A stretch of DNA of 64,000 bases from an uncultured Gemmatimonadales bacterium (GTDB lineage Bacteria; Gemmatimonadota; Gemmatimonadetes; JACCXV01; JAHWKZ01). Position numbers and translations under genes: made by a program. Below the pieces are notes generated by a model. That model was not told the DNA's origin, did not search any database, and saw only the letters and a program-made list of their open reading frames with translations. Shown piece by piece: positions 34,731 to 44,283 of the stretch. The DNA is taken from NCBI GenBank assembly GCA_947259315.1, contig CAMYLR010000024.1, forward strand, positions 29,709-93,708, read 5' to 3'. Numbering within the stretch: position 1 is the first letter of the stretch; each line of letters begins with the position of its first letter.

Positions 34731-34775
34731 CGGGGAGCGTTAACGTCGATATTCTCAAACTAGGGCCCTGTCCAA

Positions 34776-35459
34776 ATGACCGCTAAGCATGCCATTTGCA
34801 CCCTTTTGGGTGCCTTTCTTTTCGGTATCGGCGTCGTCGATGCGTTCGCCCAATCGGGCTCGACCCACAACACAGCCCCGGCGGCGAGCGCCAAGATCAT
34901 CGGCACCGTGTTCGACAGCGAAAGTCGCGAGCCGCTGATCGGCGGCATGGTGATGATCGACGGTACCGGACTGGGCAACGTGACCAACAACGACGGCTAC
35001 TACTTCATCACCGATGTACCGAGCGGTGTGGTTACGATTCGGGCCGAGTACCTCGGCTACGCTTCGATCTCACGAGAGCTCGAGATTCCGTCCGGAGAGA
35101 CGCTGACCGTCGACTTTGGCTTGCCCAGCGAGGTCGTGCTCGCCGATGCGATCCTAGCGGTGGTCGAGCGCGAGCCGATCCCGATCAGCGAGAACATCGA
35201 CAAGTCGTACACGATGACCTCAGAGATCCAAGTCAACGTGCCGGATGCACTGCCAGAGGAGACGTGTCGCGCACCGGTGATCGTGCATGGCTCGTACATC
35301 GTGAACGGAAAGTGGCAGATGCAAGCCACAGTCGGGCAGCTCATATGTGGCAATCAGCGCATCGAGTGCCGCCCGGTGGTCGTCTATCAACCCCTCGATG
35401 GTAGCGATCCCACAGTCGTCACCGAGGCGACCGAAGCACCGACCGGCGAGCCCCGGTAA
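34776..35459 (+). CDS. Secreted protein with carboxypeptidase-regulatory-like domain
   Basis: 227 residues. A signal peptide (hydrophobic LLGAFLFGIGVVDAFA, cleavage near AFAQ) precedes a CarboxypepD_reg-like beta-sandwich at about 38-125 (GTVFDSESREPLIGGMVMI, GYYFITDVPSGVVTIRAEYLGY). This fold is often the N-terminal plug-side domain of TonB-dependent receptors, but the protein ends after about 100 more residues with two cysteines in ATVGQLICGNQRIEC. It may be a stand-alone periplasmic or surface protein. I cannot assign a role. Confidence 0.72.
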   Translation: MTAKHAICTLLGAFLFGIGVVDAFAQSGSTHNTAPAASAKIIGTVFDSESREPLIGGMVMIDGTGLGNVTNNDGYYFITDVPSGVVTIRAEYLGYASISRELEIPSGETLTVDFGLPSEVVLADAILAVVEREPIPISENIDKSYTMTSEIQVNVPDALPEETCRAPVIVHGSYIVNGKWQMQATVGQLICGNQRIECRPVVVYQPLDGSDPTVVTEATEAPTGEPR

Positions 35460-35493
35460 TCAACCCACAAATCAGCTCTAGCTAGCCAGCGCG

Positions 35494-35522
35494 CTGCCAG
35501 CCGCGGTGGGGGCCTGTATCTT
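35494..35522 (+). promoter_or_regulatory. Promoter of gatCAB, leaderless type
   Basis: CTGCCA (35494-35499), a 17-base spacer and TATCTT (35517-35522), ending ten bases before the gatC ATG with no ribosome site. Confidence 0.5.
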
Positions 35523-35532
35523 GGCGTCTGCC

Positions 35533-35811
35533 ATGAAGATCACACCTGAAGAGGTACGTCATATAGCGCGCCTGGTGCGGCTCGAGCTAACCGCCGATGA
35601 AGTCACTCGGTTTCAGGTCGAGTTGTCGCAGATCTTGGACTACGTGGCCCAGCTGGAGGACATCGAAAGCGGTGTATCGGCTGAGCCACCACGTCCCGAT
35701 CAACCGCTGCGACAGGATGTCGTCGAGCCCTGCGCCGATCCGTCAGCGCTGCATCGCCAGGCGCCCGATTTCGTGGATGGTCTGTTCCGCGTCCCGAGGG
35801 TCGTCGAATGA
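35533..35811 (+). CDS. gatC: Asp/Glu-tRNA amidotransferase subunit C
   Basis: 92 residues from ATG 35533; the open frame runs nine codons further up but conservation starts at MKITPEEVRHIARLVRLEL. GatC wraps around and stabilises GatA. Other features are LSQILDYVAQLEDI and the C-terminal APDFVDGLFRVPRVVE. First gene of a gatC-gatA-gatB operon; its stop overlaps the gatA start (ATGA). Confidence 0.94.
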   Translation: MKITPEEVRHIARLVRLELTADEVTRFQVELSQILDYVAQLEDIESGVSAEPPRPDQPLRQDVVEPCADPSALHRQAPDFVDGLFRVPRVVE

Positions 35812-37241
35812 CCCCCACCGTTTCTGCGACCGCGATCTCGGGCGACGTCGGGAGCGGTGAAACGAGCGCAGTCGACGTCGTCGATGCTGCTTTACAGCGC
35901 GTGGCAACCCTCGACCTGAACGCTTTTCTTTCGGTGCGTACCGAAGCGGCGCAGACCGAAGCTGCGGAAGTCGATCGTCGAGTCGCCGAAGGCGAATCGC
36001 TGGCGCTGGCTGGCGTGCCGATCGCCGTAAAAGACAACATCGCGTTGAAGGATGGCCCGACCACTTGTGGCTCGCGTCTTCTGGAGCCGTACGTCTCTCC
36101 GTATGACGCCACCGTAGTGACGCGCCTCAAAGCGGCAGGTGCGGTCGTCGTTGGCAAGACGAACCTGGACGAGTTCGCAATGGGATCGTCGACCGAGAAC
36201 TCGGCGTACGGACCGACTTGTAATCCACACGATCGGGATCGCGTGGCGGGTGGTTCATCGGGTGGGTCGGCGGCCGCCGTCGCAGCGGGGGCGGTTCCCG
36301 TCGCGCTGGGCAGCTCGACCGGTGGCTCGGTGCGACAGCCGGCGGCGTTCTGCGGGGTCGTCGGCATCAAACCGACGTACGGACGCGTCTCGCGTTACGG
36401 GTTGGTCGCGTTTGGATCGAGCTTCGACCAGATAGGAACGTTAGCGACGTCAGTCGAGGACGCGGCCCAGCTACTGGAAGTCGTGGCCGGTTCGGATCCG
36501 TCGGACGCCACCACGCGTCCCGAGCCGGTTGGAGAACTAGCCGCCGGTATCGACGATTGGGAGCCGCGCGGGGCTCGAATCGGGTGGCCCAAGGAGTACT
36601 TTGCCGCCGGATTGGACTCGAAGATCCGTCGCGCGTGCGAAACAGCGCTCGAACGACTGGCGGCTGGTGGTGCGGAGATCGTCGAGGTGTCACTGCCGCA
36701 CTCAGACTACGGCATCGCGGCCTATTACATCGTCGCCATCGCCGAGGCGTCGTCGAACCTGGCTCGGTACGACGGCGTGCGGTATGGCTTTCGGGCACCA
36801 GCCGACGACCTGCAGTCGATGTACTTCCGCACTCGGGCCGCGTTTGGCGCCGAGGTCAAGCGCCGCATAATGCTCGGTACCTATGTGTTATCGGCCGGGT
36901 ACTACGAGGCGTTCTACAGCAAGGGCACGGCGGTGCGCGCTCGGATCAGGTCCGATTTCGATGCTGCGTGGGAACAGGTCGATGCGCTGCTCGCACCGAC
37001 GACACCGACGCCAGCGTTCAGGATCGGCGCGAAGATCGAGGATCCGCTCGAGATGTACTTGAACGATATCTACACCGTTAGCGCCAACTTGGCGGGGGTA
37101 CCAGCGATCTCTATCCCATACGGGGCGATCGATGGATTACCGATCGGCGTACAGCTCATGGGGCCACCGCTGAGTGAGCGCCGGTTGTTCGAGGTCGCTC
37201 GATTCCTCGAGCGCGACGTCGGTTCTGGATCGAGCCCGTGA
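35808..37241 (+). CDS. gatA: Asp/Glu-tRNA amidotransferase subunit A
   Basis: Amidase-signature glutaminase of 477 residues that supplies ammonia for converting Glu-tRNA-Gln or Asp-tRNA-Asn. The Ser-cisSer-Lys triad is seen in AVKDNI (lysine near 73) and GGSSGGSAAAVAAGAVP (about 147-163). DEFAMGSSTENSAYGPT and PAISIPYG are typical. Flanked by gatC and gatB with four-base overlaps on both sides, ensuring equal expression. Confidence 0.95.
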   Translation: MTPTVSATAISGDVGSGETSAVDVVDAALQRVATLDLNAFLSVRTEAAQTEAAEVDRRVAEGESLALAGVPIAVKDNIALKDGPTTCGSRLLEPYVSPYDATVVTRLKAAGAVVVGKTNLDEFAMGSSTENSAYGPTCNPHDRDRVAGGSSGGSAAAVAAGAVPVALGSSTGGSVRQPAAFCGVVGIKPTYGRVSRYGLVAFGSSFDQIGTLATSVEDAAQLLEVVAGSDPSDATTRPEPVGELAAGIDDWEPRGARIGWPKEYFAAGLDSKIRRACETALERLAAGGAEIVEVSLPHSDYGIAAYYIVAIAEASSNLARYDGVRYGFRAPADDLQSMYFRTRAAFGAEVKRRIMLGTYVLSAGYYEAFYSKGTAVRARIRSDFDAAWEQVDALLAPTTPTPAFRIGAKIEDPLEMYLNDIYTVSANLAGVPAISIPYGAIDGLPIGVQLMGPPLSERRLFEVARFLERDVGSGSSP

Positions 37242-38707
37242 AGGCGGCTGAGCTGGACTTGGTGCTCGACCGCTACGAGCCGGTGATCGGCCTGGAGGTG
37301 CACGCCCAACTCAAGACCGCGAGCAAGATCTTCTGTGGGTGCGCGACGACGTACGGGGCGCCGCCCAACACTCAGGTTTGCCCCGTATGTTTGGGCTATC
37401 CAGGTGTTCTGCCGGTCCTGAACGCTGGTGCCGTTGAGTTGGCGATTACCGCCGCGCTGGCGCTCGGCTGTGTCGTGCACGAGACATCGCTCTTCGCTCG
37501 CAAGCACTACTTCTACCCCGATCTTCCGAAGGGGTACCAGATCTCGCAGTTCGATCGACCGTTGGCGACCGGCGGCTCGCTGGCGATCGTGCTCGATGAC
37601 GATACGGAAAAGTCGATCGGCATCACCAGGGTTCACCTCGAAGAAGACGCCGGTAAGTCGACGCACACCGGGTCGGGCACGTTGGTCGATTTCAATCGTT
37701 GCGGAACCCCTTTGATCGAGATCGTGAGCGAGCCCGATCTGCGGAGCCCGCGCGAGGCGTACTTGTATCTACGGTGTCTCAAGCAAGTCCTCGAGTATCT
37801 CGAGGTATCCGATTGCAACATGGAGGAGGGCAGCCTGAGGTGTGACGCCAACGTATCGCTTCGCCCGGTGGGGAGGTCTGAGTTTGGCACCAAGACCGAG
37901 GTCAAGAACGTCAACTCGTTCCGCTATGTAGAGGATGCGCTGATGTTTGAGATCGAGCGTCAGGCAGGGCTGTTGGAAGCCGGCGAGCAGGTCGTTCACG
38001 AGACGCGCCTCTGGGATAGTGGGCGCGGGGAGGCTCGACCGATGCGCTCCAAGGAGGAGTCACACGACTACCGCTACTTCCCCGAGCCCGACCTCGAGTC
38101 TTTGGCGGTTGACGCCGCGATGAGCGAAGGGATTCGGTCAAGATTGCCGGAGATGCCCCGGGTCCGCGCCGCCAGGTTGGTATCCGAACACGGGCTGCCA
38201 GCGTACGACGCCGAGGTGCTGACGGCGACCCGCGCGCTTGCCGATTACTACGAGGCGGCAGTCGAGCTATTCAATGAACCCAAAGAAGTATCGAATTGGG
38301 TCATGGGAGAGGTCTTGCGGCTGGCCAACGAGCGCGGTCAATCGGTTCGGCTCGAGCCGACCCCACAGCCAATTGCGCCCACAGATCTGGCGCGACTCCT
38401 CGAGAACAAACAAGAAGGGAGGATCTCAGGCAGTGCGGCCAAGGAAGTCTTAGCGATCATGGTCGACGAAGGCGGCGGTGATCCTCTTGCCATTATCGAA
38501 GACCGCGGCCTCGAGCAGATCTCCGACGCGACCGCGCTGGAAACCGAGATCGAAGCCGTGATCGAGGCTCACCCCGATGAGGTCGAAGCCTACCGCGGAG
38601 GCAAGGCGGGGTTGCTGGGTTTCTTTGTAGGTCAGGTGATGAAACGGACCAAGGGCCAAGCGAACCCCGAGCTGGTCAACAAGATCCTGCGTGAAAAGCT
38701 AGGCTAG
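37238..38707 (+). CDS. gatB: Asp/Glu-tRNA amidotransferase subunit B
   Basis: 489 residues. It binds the misacylated tRNA and transfers the amide. It starts near YEPVIGLEVHAQLKTASKIFCGC, with zinc cysteines in this stretch and in CPVCLGYPG; DFNRCGTPLIEIVSEPD and MRSKEESHDYRYFPEPD are family hallmarks. The C-terminal YqeY-like tail ends GFFVGQVMKRTKGQANPELV. GTG 37238 overlaps gatA. Its 3' end overlaps the convergent phospholipase gene by nine bases. Confidence 0.95.
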   Translation: MKAAELDLVLDRYEPVIGLEVHAQLKTASKIFCGCATTYGAPPNTQVCPVCLGYPGVLPVLNAGAVELAITAALALGCVVHETSLFARKHYFYPDLPKGYQISQFDRPLATGGSLAIVLDDDTEKSIGITRVHLEEDAGKSTHTGSGTLVDFNRCGTPLIEIVSEPDLRSPREAYLYLRCLKQVLEYLEVSDCNMEEGSLRCDANVSLRPVGRSEFGTKTEVKNVNSFRYVEDALMFEIERQAGLLEAGEQVVHETRLWDSGRGEARPMRSKEESHDYRYFPEPDLESLAVDAAMSEGIRSRLPEMPRVRAARLVSEHGLPAYDAEVLTATRALADYYEAAVELFNEPKEVSNWVMGEVLRLANERGQSVRLEPTPQPIAPTDLARLLENKQEGRISGSAAKEVLAIMVDEGGGDPLAIIEDRGLEQISDATALETEIEAVIEAHPDEVEAYRGGKAGLLGFFVGQVMKRTKGQANPELVNKILREKLG

Positions 38708-39718
38708 CGAGTAAGCGAACGCTGACCAGAAACGGTCGATGTCACTGGCATCGAGACCGCTCGCTGACGATGCGGGCCACGGCGGCTCGGGGAAATGCTC
38801 TTCGACGCGACGCTCTATCATTGCCTGCGTCTTGGCGCGGTTTGCGAAGAACCGGGTTGCGTCGTTCAGGGTTAGCGTCGAGATCGGTGCGTTGGCCAGA
38901 TCGCGCGTCGTCTCACGGCGCGCGGCGCGAAAGTGTCCGCGCCGCAACCGCTTCGCCAGAGCCAATCGCTCGCGTCCGATCGGATCGAGTTGCTGTGACA
39001 AGCTCGATCCGCCCAACGTCAGAAGGTCCCGCACGTAGGCAAGCGTCAGCTCGATATGCCGATCCACGGTTTCTGGGGCCAGCCCCCACCGCGAACCATC
39101 CGCCATCCGGATCCACAAGCTGTTCCAGCGATCGCGATTGGAGAGATGGATAATGTGCTGGAAGATCCGCTTGTTGGTTTGAAACGAGAAGAACGGTTGG
39201 GTTAGCACCTGTTCGAGCAGCGCGTCGGGCTCGGTGTGATCATCGGTCACGATCTCACGCGCCAGACGTAGGTACTCGTCCCCGAGGTGTGTGTCGAAGC
39301 GGTACTCCCAATACGTGTGGCCGAGCTTCTTGACGTGCGGGGTCGATACCAGCTGCCGGGGGACAAAAACGTTGTGGGCGATTGTGTCCGCCGCCAGATG
39401 GCTCAGGTAGCCCAGTCCGAACGCCTGCAATTCGGGTGTGTCGGCTTCTTCGAGGACCTCGAAACCGACCGCCCAGTTGTGACAGTGGCGGTTGTACTCG
39501 GCGTACTCCTTGGCCTGGGTGATGTCGGCCGAGAGGTTGCCGTACAGAAACCGTTGTGGATGGGCCGACAACAGTTCACGCACAAGCGGTGGCAAAAGCG
39601 CCAAATCACCGAGAATCTGGGACCCCAGGAAGGCGTGCGTCGGTGGGCCCCAAGCCCATGCCGCCTCAGGGGTAACGAGCAGCAGCAGCAGGGCGATCGT
39701 TAGGATCGCAGCGACCAT
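38699..39718 (-). CDS. Secreted zinc-dependent phospholipase C-like protein
   Basis: 339 residues. A signal peptide (AAILTIALLLLLVTPEAAWA) is followed directly by WGPPTHAFLG, the N-terminal tryptophan and histidine placement of the zinc-dependent phospholipase C / S1-P1 nuclease fold. Other metal-ligand candidates are HCHNWAVG and LGYLSHLAADTIAHN near 100-115, and the histidine/aspartate in YRFDTHLGDE. The long helical C-terminus has no assigned role. It may cleave a phosphodiester outside the cytoplasm; the substrate is not shown. Four bases separate it from the gene upstream. Confidence 0.75.
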   Translation of the reverse strand: MVAAILTIALLLLLVTPEAAWAWGPPTHAFLGSQILGDLALLPPLVRELLSAHPQRFLYGNLSADITQAKEYAEYNRHCHNWAVGFEVLEEADTPELQAFGLGYLSHLAADTIAHNVFVPRQLVSTPHVKKLGHTYWEYRFDTHLGDEYLRLAREIVTDDHTEPDALLEQVLTQPFFSFQTNKRIFQHIIHLSNRDRWNSLWIRMADGSRWGLAPETVDRHIELTLAYVRDLLTLGGSSLSQQLDPIGRERLALAKRLRRGHFRAARRETTRDLANAPISTLTLNDATRFFANRAKTQAMIERRVEEHFPEPPWPASSASGLDASDIDRFWSAFAYSLA

Positions 39719-39722
39719 CGAG

Positions 39723-40100
39723 TTAGTGGAAGAGTTTCCGCTTTCTTTTCTTGGTCAATCTGCGCTCCATGTCGTGGAGCTCTTCGGCGACCGTCTTCCG
39801 GATCGATCGCATGCCGTCCTCGACGACTGCCGAGAGTTCCTCGCTCAGCGTCCCGAAACGATCCTCGGCCTCACCCAGCCACTCCTCGCCTGCTTCACGG
39901 GCCAACTGACTGGCCTCGTCGAGGTGTTTGCGGGCGTCCTTCTTGAGACGCTTGCCCTGCTTGTTGACCCGCTTGCGCACGTCTTTCGCAGTTTTCCGAC
40001 GTGGACGTGGCGTCACGAGCATGATGATTCCGGCTCCGAACAAGGCGCCGAGTATGAATGCCGCGCCAAAATCGATGGCGCTCGTATCACGATCGTTCAT
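39723..40100 (-). CDS. YtxH-like small membrane protein
   Basis: 125 residues. One membrane helix (FGAAFILGALFGAGIIMLV) near 11-29, then a long basic helical tail rich in lysine, arginine and glutamate, ending KKRKRKLFH. The shape matches YtxH-type envelope proteins, whose function is poorly known. An AGGAG ribosome site lies six bases before the ATG. It leads a two-gene transcript with the phospholipase-like gene. Confidence 0.65.
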   Translation of the reverse strand: MNDRDTSAIDFGAAFILGALFGAGIIMLVTPRPRRKTAKDVRKRVNKQGKRLKKDARKHLDEASQLAREAGEEWLGEAEDRFGTLSEELSAVVEDGMRSIRKTVAEELHDMERRLTKKRKRKLFH

Positions 40101-40158
40101 CGGTTCTCCTAGCTAGCGGCCCGGTTTTGTTGATAACACATCGTACGACAATGACGCA

Positions 40159-40548
40159 TCACAAGTAACGCGACAGAAAACGACGCGCTCCCGACAGCGT
40201 CGCCACTGACTTGAGCAGCGGTTGCTGAATCTCGTCCTGGACTACTTCGATCAATGAGGCCAGATCATCGATGCGAGAGCTCACGCGATCGACTGAGGAA
40301 CCCATCCGATTGACCTCGCGCTTGGCGGTCGACGTCATCTCCTGGAGGTCGTCGGCCATCGACTGCGCGCTGAAGAGGATCGGGTCCATCTTGACCCGTA
40401 CCTCATCGACGGTTCCCTGCAAGCGCTTGGCGGACCGCTTGATGTCCAGCGCTACCGGGATCCCGACGAAGATCAGGAGCAGGGTTAGCACCAGGAAGAA
40501 CGAAGCGATGATCCAGAGCGCGATCGTGTTCCAGAGGGCGTACTCCAT
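40159..40548 (-). CDS. DUF948-like membrane protein
   Basis: 129 residues from ATG 40548. An N-terminal membrane helix (ALWIIASFFLVLTLLLIFVGIP) precedes a helical, coiled-coil-like region (VKMDPILFSAQSMADDLQEM, SVDRVSSRIDDLASL) as in DUF948 proteins. TTG 40560 is an alternative, but the TATATT box at 40559-40564 covers it and ends ten bases before the ATG, so 40548 is preferred. The role is unknown; membrane association is likely. It precedes the YtxH-like gene by 58 bases on the same strand. Confidence 0.65.
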   Translation of the reverse strand: MEYALWNTIALWIIASFFLVLTLLLIFVGIPVALDIKRSAKRLQGTVDEVRVKMDPILFSAQSMADDLQEMTSTAKREVNRMGSSVDRVSSRIDDLASLIEVVQDEIQQPLLKSVATLSGARRFLSRYL

Positions 40549-40558
40549 GCAGCTGATC

Positions 40559-40564
40559 AATATA
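40559..40564 (-). promoter_or_regulatory. -10 element of the DUF948-like gene, leaderless type
   Basis: Minus-strand TATATT ends ten bases before ATG 40548. The -35 is not obvious. The divergent clpB promoter lies 24-52 bases away. Confidence 0.45.
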
Positions 40565-40587
40565 CAAGGTCGATGCCAAAATCGCGC

Positions 40588-40616
40588 ATGACCCGGCTCC
40601 TCGTTCTTCGTATTTT
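40588..40616 (+). promoter_or_regulatory. Promoter of clpB, leaderless type
   Basis: ATGACC (40588-40593), a 17-base spacer and TATTTT (40611-40616), ending nine bases before the ATG. No CIRCE inverted repeat is present. Confidence 0.5.
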
Positions 40617-40625
40617 TCCCGCCTC

Positions 40626-43235
40626 ATGCAACTCGAGCGATTGACCCAGCGCCTCCAGGAAGCGCTCGTGGCCGCCCAGTCAGCGGCCCGACGGGCCGAT
40701 CATCCCGAGGTTCACACTGAGCACGTAGCCCGGGAGCTGCTCGCGCAGAGCGAGGGGCTTTTCCCGACGCTCCTATCGAGGCTCGGGATCGACGCTCGCA
40801 CCACCACCGAACGGATCGAAGAGGCCGTCGGTCGTCTGGCGAGGGTCACCGGTGGGGCCGAGCCGCGGTTGTCGCGTGAGCTCATCCGATTGTTGGACGA
40901 GGCAGAAGACGAAGCTCGCGGTCTCGACGATGAGTACACATCGATCGAGCACCTGCTGCTGGCGTGGGTCGAGACGAAAGCCGGCGCGATGGGTCGCATC
41001 CTGGATACAGCGGGGCTCACACGTGACGACGTATTGGCGGTCCTTAAAGACGTTCGTGGTTCTCAACGAGTAACCGACCCAAATCCCGAGGACAAGTATC
41101 AGGCGCTCGAACGGTATGGCAACGATCTGGTCGAGCAGGCTCGGCGCGGAAAGATCGATCCGGTGATCGGCCGCGACGAGGAGATCCGCCGGGTGGTCCA
41201 AGTCCTGTCACGGCGGACCAAGAACAACCCGGTGCTGATCGGTGAACCGGGTGTCGGGAAGACGGCCATCGTTGAAGGGTTGGCACAGCGGATCGTGGCC
41301 GGCGACGTCCCCGAGAGCTTGATGGAAAAGCGTCTGATCGAGCTCGACGTCGGGGCGATGGTCGCGGGAGCCAAGTACCGGGGCGAGTTCGAGGAACGGT
41401 TCAAGGCGGTGCTAAAGGAGATCACCGCATCTGAAGGCGAGGTCGTCACGTTCATCGACGAGCTCCACACGCTGGTTGGCGCGGGAGCAGCTGAGGGCGC
41501 GGTCGACGCGTCGAACATGATCAAGCCACCGCTCGCACGCGGTGAGTTGAGAATGATCGGGGCCACGACGCTTGACGAGTATCGCAAGCACATCGAGAAA
41601 GACGCCGCGCTCGAACGCCGCTTTCAGCCAGTGTTCGTGGGCGAGCCCACGGTAGAAGACACAATCGCGATCCTGCGCGGGTTAAAGGAACGCTATGAAG
41701 TCCATCATGGTGTTCGCATCACCGATGGCGCTCTGGTCGCGGCGGCGACGCTTTCTCATCGTTACATCGCCGATCGATTCCTACCCGACAAGGCGATCGA
41801 CCTGGTCGACGAAGCCGCCAGCCGACTGAAGATGGAGATCGACTCGGTGCCGATCGAGATCGATGTCATCCAGCGGCGGATCATCCAGTTGGAGATCGAG
41901 AAACAAGCCTTGGCCAAAGAAGACGATGCGGCGTCCCGTCAGCGGTTGGCGCGGATCGAGTCGGATCTCGCGGACCTAAACGAGGAGGCCGATCGCCTGA
42001 AGGTCCACTGGCAGGCCGAAAAGGAGGGGATCCAGGCGATCCGCGAGCTCAAGCAACGCATCGAGAACACCCGAATCGCGGCCGAGAAGGCTCAACGCGC
42101 GGGCGAGCTCGAGAAGGCCGCCGAGCTTCAGTACGGCAAGCTGGCCGAGCTCACCGACGACCTCGAGCAGCGCGAGGCAGAGTTGTCAAAGAAACAGGCC
42201 ACACAGCGCATCTTGAAGGAAGAAGTCGACGAGGAGGACATCGCTGAGGTGGTCTCGAATTGGACCGGCATTCCAGTCGCTCGGTTGGTCGAGGGCGAGC
42301 GCGAGAAGCTGCTCCGGATGGAGGATCGATTGCACCGCCGCGTGGTGGGACAGGATCCGGCGATCCGCGCGGTATCCGATGCGGTGCGCCGGGCTCGCGC
42401 CGGGCTTCAGGACCCGAACCGTCCGATCGGAGCGTTCCTGTTCCTGGGCCCGACGGGTGTCGGCAAGACCGAGCTGGCGCGCGCCCTGGCGGAGTTTTTG
42501 TTTGACGACGAAGACGCGATGGTACGGATCGACATGTCGGAGTACATGGAGCGTCACGCGGTCGCTCGATTGATCGGCGCCCCGCCGGGATACGTGGGGT
42601 TCGAGGAGGGAGGGCAGTTAACCGAGGCTGTGCGTCGACGACCCTACGCGGTGTTGCTCATGGACGAGATCGAGAAAGCCCACCCCGAGGTGTTCAACAT
42701 CCTGCTTCAGGTATTGGACGATGGCCGGCTGACGGATGGCCAGGGTCGCACGGTCGATTTCAAGCACACGGTGATCATTATGACCTCGAACATCGGAAGC
42801 CAGCACATTACGGAGGATGCGGACGCACCCACGATCGAGGCGCGTGTCACCGAGGCTCTTCGCAGCCACTTCCGGCCCGAGTTTCTCAACCGCGTCGACG
42901 AGACGGTGATCTTCCATCGACTCGATCCAGCCCAACTCGGTCAGATCGTCGACATTCAGCTCGAGCGGATCGCCGGCGTGCTGGCGACACGCGGTCTTTC
43001 GATCGGCGTGACGGACGGGGCCAAGGCTTTTCTCGCCGAGCGGGGCTTTGATCCCGCCTACGGAGCGCGCCCGCTAAAACGGGCGATCCAAGCCCATCTC
43101 ATGAACCAGCTCGCGGTCGCGCTTCTCGAGGGTCGATTGTCAGAGGGTGATCACGTGACGGTCGATGTAGACGAGGGCGGAGAGGGTCTTGCCTTCGAAC
43201 GCGAGCCGGCAGATGCCGAGGAACCGCCGGCCTAG
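40626..43235 (+). CDS. clpB: ClpB disaggregase
   Basis: Hsp104-type chaperone that frees proteins from aggregates with DnaK/DnaJ. 869 residues: an N domain (about 1-145), the first AAA+ with Walker [10 protein letters not shown] near 205 and [16 protein letters not shown], the M-domain coiled coil (about 410-530) that marks ClpB rather than ClpC, the second AAA+ with [19 protein letters not shown] near 605, and the D2 small domain ending [11 protein letters not shown]. The ATG has no ribosome site and lies nine bases after a -10 box. Convergent with the epimerase gene; the two stops share CTAG. Confidence 0.95.
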   Translation: MQLERLTQRLQEALVAAQSAARRADHPEVHTEHVARELLAQSEGLFPTLLSRLGIDARTTTERIEEAVGRLARVTGGAEPRLSRELIRLLDEAEDEARGLDDEYTSIEHLLLAWVETKAGAMGRILDTAGLTRDDVLAVLKDVRGSQRVTDPNPEDKYQALERYGNDLVEQARRGKIDPVIGRDEEIRRVVQVLSRRTKNNPVLIGEPGVGKTAIVEGLAQRIVAGDVPESLMEKRLIELDVGAMVAGAKYRGEFEERFKAVLKEITASEGEVVTFIDELHTLVGAGAAEGAVDASNMIKPPLARGELRMIGATTLDEYRKHIEKDAALERRFQPVFVGEPTVEDTIAILRGLKERYEVHHGVRITDGALVAAATLSHRYIADRFLPDKAIDLVDEAASRLKMEIDSVPIEIDVIQRRIIQLEIEKQALAKEDDAASRQRLARIESDLADLNEEADRLKVHWQAEKEGIQAIRELKQRIENTRIAAEKAQRAGELEKAAELQYGKLAELTDDLEQREAELSKKQATQRILKEEVDEEDIAEVVSNWTGIPVARLVEGEREKLLRMEDRLHRRVVGQDPAIRAVSDAVRRARAGLQDPNRPIGAFLFLGPTGVGKTELARALAEFLFDDEDAMVRIDMSEYMERHAVARLIGAPPGYVGFEEGGQLTEAVRRRPYAVLLMDEIEKAHPEVFNILLQVLDDGRLTDGQGRTVDFKHTVIIMTSNIGSQHITEDADAPTIEARVTEALRSHFRPEFLNRVDETVIFHRLDPAQLGQIVDIQLERIAGVLATRGLSIGVTDGAKAFLAERGFDPAYGARPLKRAIQAHLMNQLAVALLEGRLSEGDHVTVDVDEGGEGLAFEREPADAEEPPA

Positions 43236-43669
43236 TCCTGTTCGTGGACGTGTGAGACCGGTGCGTCGTTCTTCGGGCCCGCCACTTCGATCAGGACACC
43301 GTGGGTGAACAGCGGGTGAAAGAACGCGATCTCCCGGCCCTCAGCACCGGGTCGGGGCGCCTCGCCAACCGTTTCCACACCGTGCTCGATACCCGCTAGG
43401 ATCGCTTTTCTGACGTCTGGCACGTCGAACGAGATATGGTGTAGCCCCTCGCCATGCTTGGCCACGAAGCGTCCCACCGGAGTGTCTGGGTCTAGCGCCT
43501 CGAGCAGCTCTATCTCACCGCCGGGAAACGGCAAGAGGGCGACGCGCACGCCCTCGCTCGCGATCTCCTCGATCTTCTCGACTTTGAGGCCCAACACCTC
43601 TTCGTAGAAGATCCGCGCATCGACGATCGATCGAACGGCGATACCGATATGGGCGAGGCGGACACTCAT
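43232..43669 (-). CDS. mce: Methylmalonyl-CoA epimerase
   Basis: 145 residues from ATG 43669. A glyoxalase/VOC fold: [13 protein letters not shown] (metal histidine), [29 protein letters not shown], and [17 protein letters not shown] with a metal-ligand glutamate. It interconverts R- and S-methylmalonyl-CoA in propionate breakdown. The frame extends to 43711, but the first 14 residues show no conservation. No mutase is in the window. It ends on the same four bases as clpB. Confidence 0.88.
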   Translation of the reverse strand: MSVRLAHIGIAVRSIVDARIFYEEVLGLKVEKIEEIASEGVRVALLPFPGGEIELLEALDPDTPVGRFVAKHGEGLHHISFDVPDVRKAILAGIEHGVETVGEAPRPGAEGREIAFFHPLFTHGVLIEVAGPKNDAPVSHVHEQD

Positions 43670-43721
43670 TCGGTGTGGATTCGCATCGGGAACAGGCCCC
43701 CGGTTCAACACGTGTACTCGG

Positions 43722-43751
43722 TTGGCACTCGGAATTAACGGTGGCTATTAT
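43722..43751 (+). promoter_or_regulatory. Promoter of trxA
   Basis: TTGGCA (43722-43727), an 18-base spacer and TATTAT (43746-43751). Start near 43758, leader about 63 bases with a GGGAGACGGAG ribosome site. Confidence 0.65.
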
Positions 43752-43820
43752 AGCCGCTCGATCGGGCCGCCGTCGAGCCAGTTTCGGCCCGTTGGCGAGA
43801 AGAAAGGGAGACGGAGATAA

Positions 43821-44150
43821 ATGACATCGAATGGTACTCACGCTGTAACCGACGACAACTTTGATGCCGAGGTCAAGCAGTCAGACAAGCTGACCCTGGT
43901 CGACTTTTGGGCCGAGTGGTGCGGCCCCTGTAAGATGATCGCCCCAACGATCGACGAGTTGGCGGAGCAGTACAACGACCAACTCAAAGTCTGCAAGATG
44001 GACGTCGATTCGAATCAGCGCACCGCCCAGGAGTACGCCGTGCGCTCGATCCCGAGCCTGTTGTTTTTCAAAGGTGGGGAGGTCATCGAGACGGTCGTCG
44101 GTGCTGTGCCCAAGCAGCGCCTCGAAGAAGTCATCGAAGCGCATCTCTAA
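43821..44150 (+). CDS. trxA: Thioredoxin
   Basis: 109 residues. Active site WCGPC near residues 34-38, with the cis-proline in RSIPSLLFFKGG near 77. It reduces disulfides in the cytoplasm (no signal peptide). It is a single-gene unit with its own promoter, an ordinary leader and a strong intrinsic terminator. Confidence 0.96.
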   Translation: MTSNGTHAVTDDNFDAEVKQSDKLTLVDFWAEWCGPCKMIAPTIDELAEQYNDQLKVCKMDVDSNQRTAQEYAVRSIPSLLFFKGGEVIETVVGAVPKQRLEEVIEAHL

Positions 44151-44195
44151 GTTGGCGCTTGGGGCCGCCTGAATAGCGCGATCCCGCTGAGCGCT

Positions 44196-44240
44196 CGGGG
44201 CTCATTGTCGAGTCGATCGACGATGAGCCCCGTTGTTTTG
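44196..44240 (+). terminator. Intrinsic terminator of trxA
   Basis: A 16-pair stem (44196-44211 with 44217-44232, one G-T pair) and five-base loop, followed by TTGTTTTG. It is the clearest one-sided terminator in the window. Confidence 0.88.
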
Positions 44241-44283
44241 TAACGCTGGCACTTAAGAGCCGCTTCCGGCTGCGACGATAGAC

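Noticed and set aside
34598-34775. tRNA-like or coding content in the gap after the helicase
   Set aside because: A 35-codon ATG frame exists but spans the promoter at 34702-34730 and lacks a ribosome site; no cloverleaf is found.
43232-43235. Shared stop codons CTAG of clpB and mce, and the similar nine-base overlap of gatB with the phospholipase-like gene
   Set aside because: CTAG is its own complement, so convergent genes easily share it; no special function is needed.
43722-43751. CIRCE operator near trxA (TTGGCACTC)
   Set aside because: Only one half resembles CIRCE; the partner half is missing and the hexamer is better read as a -35 box.
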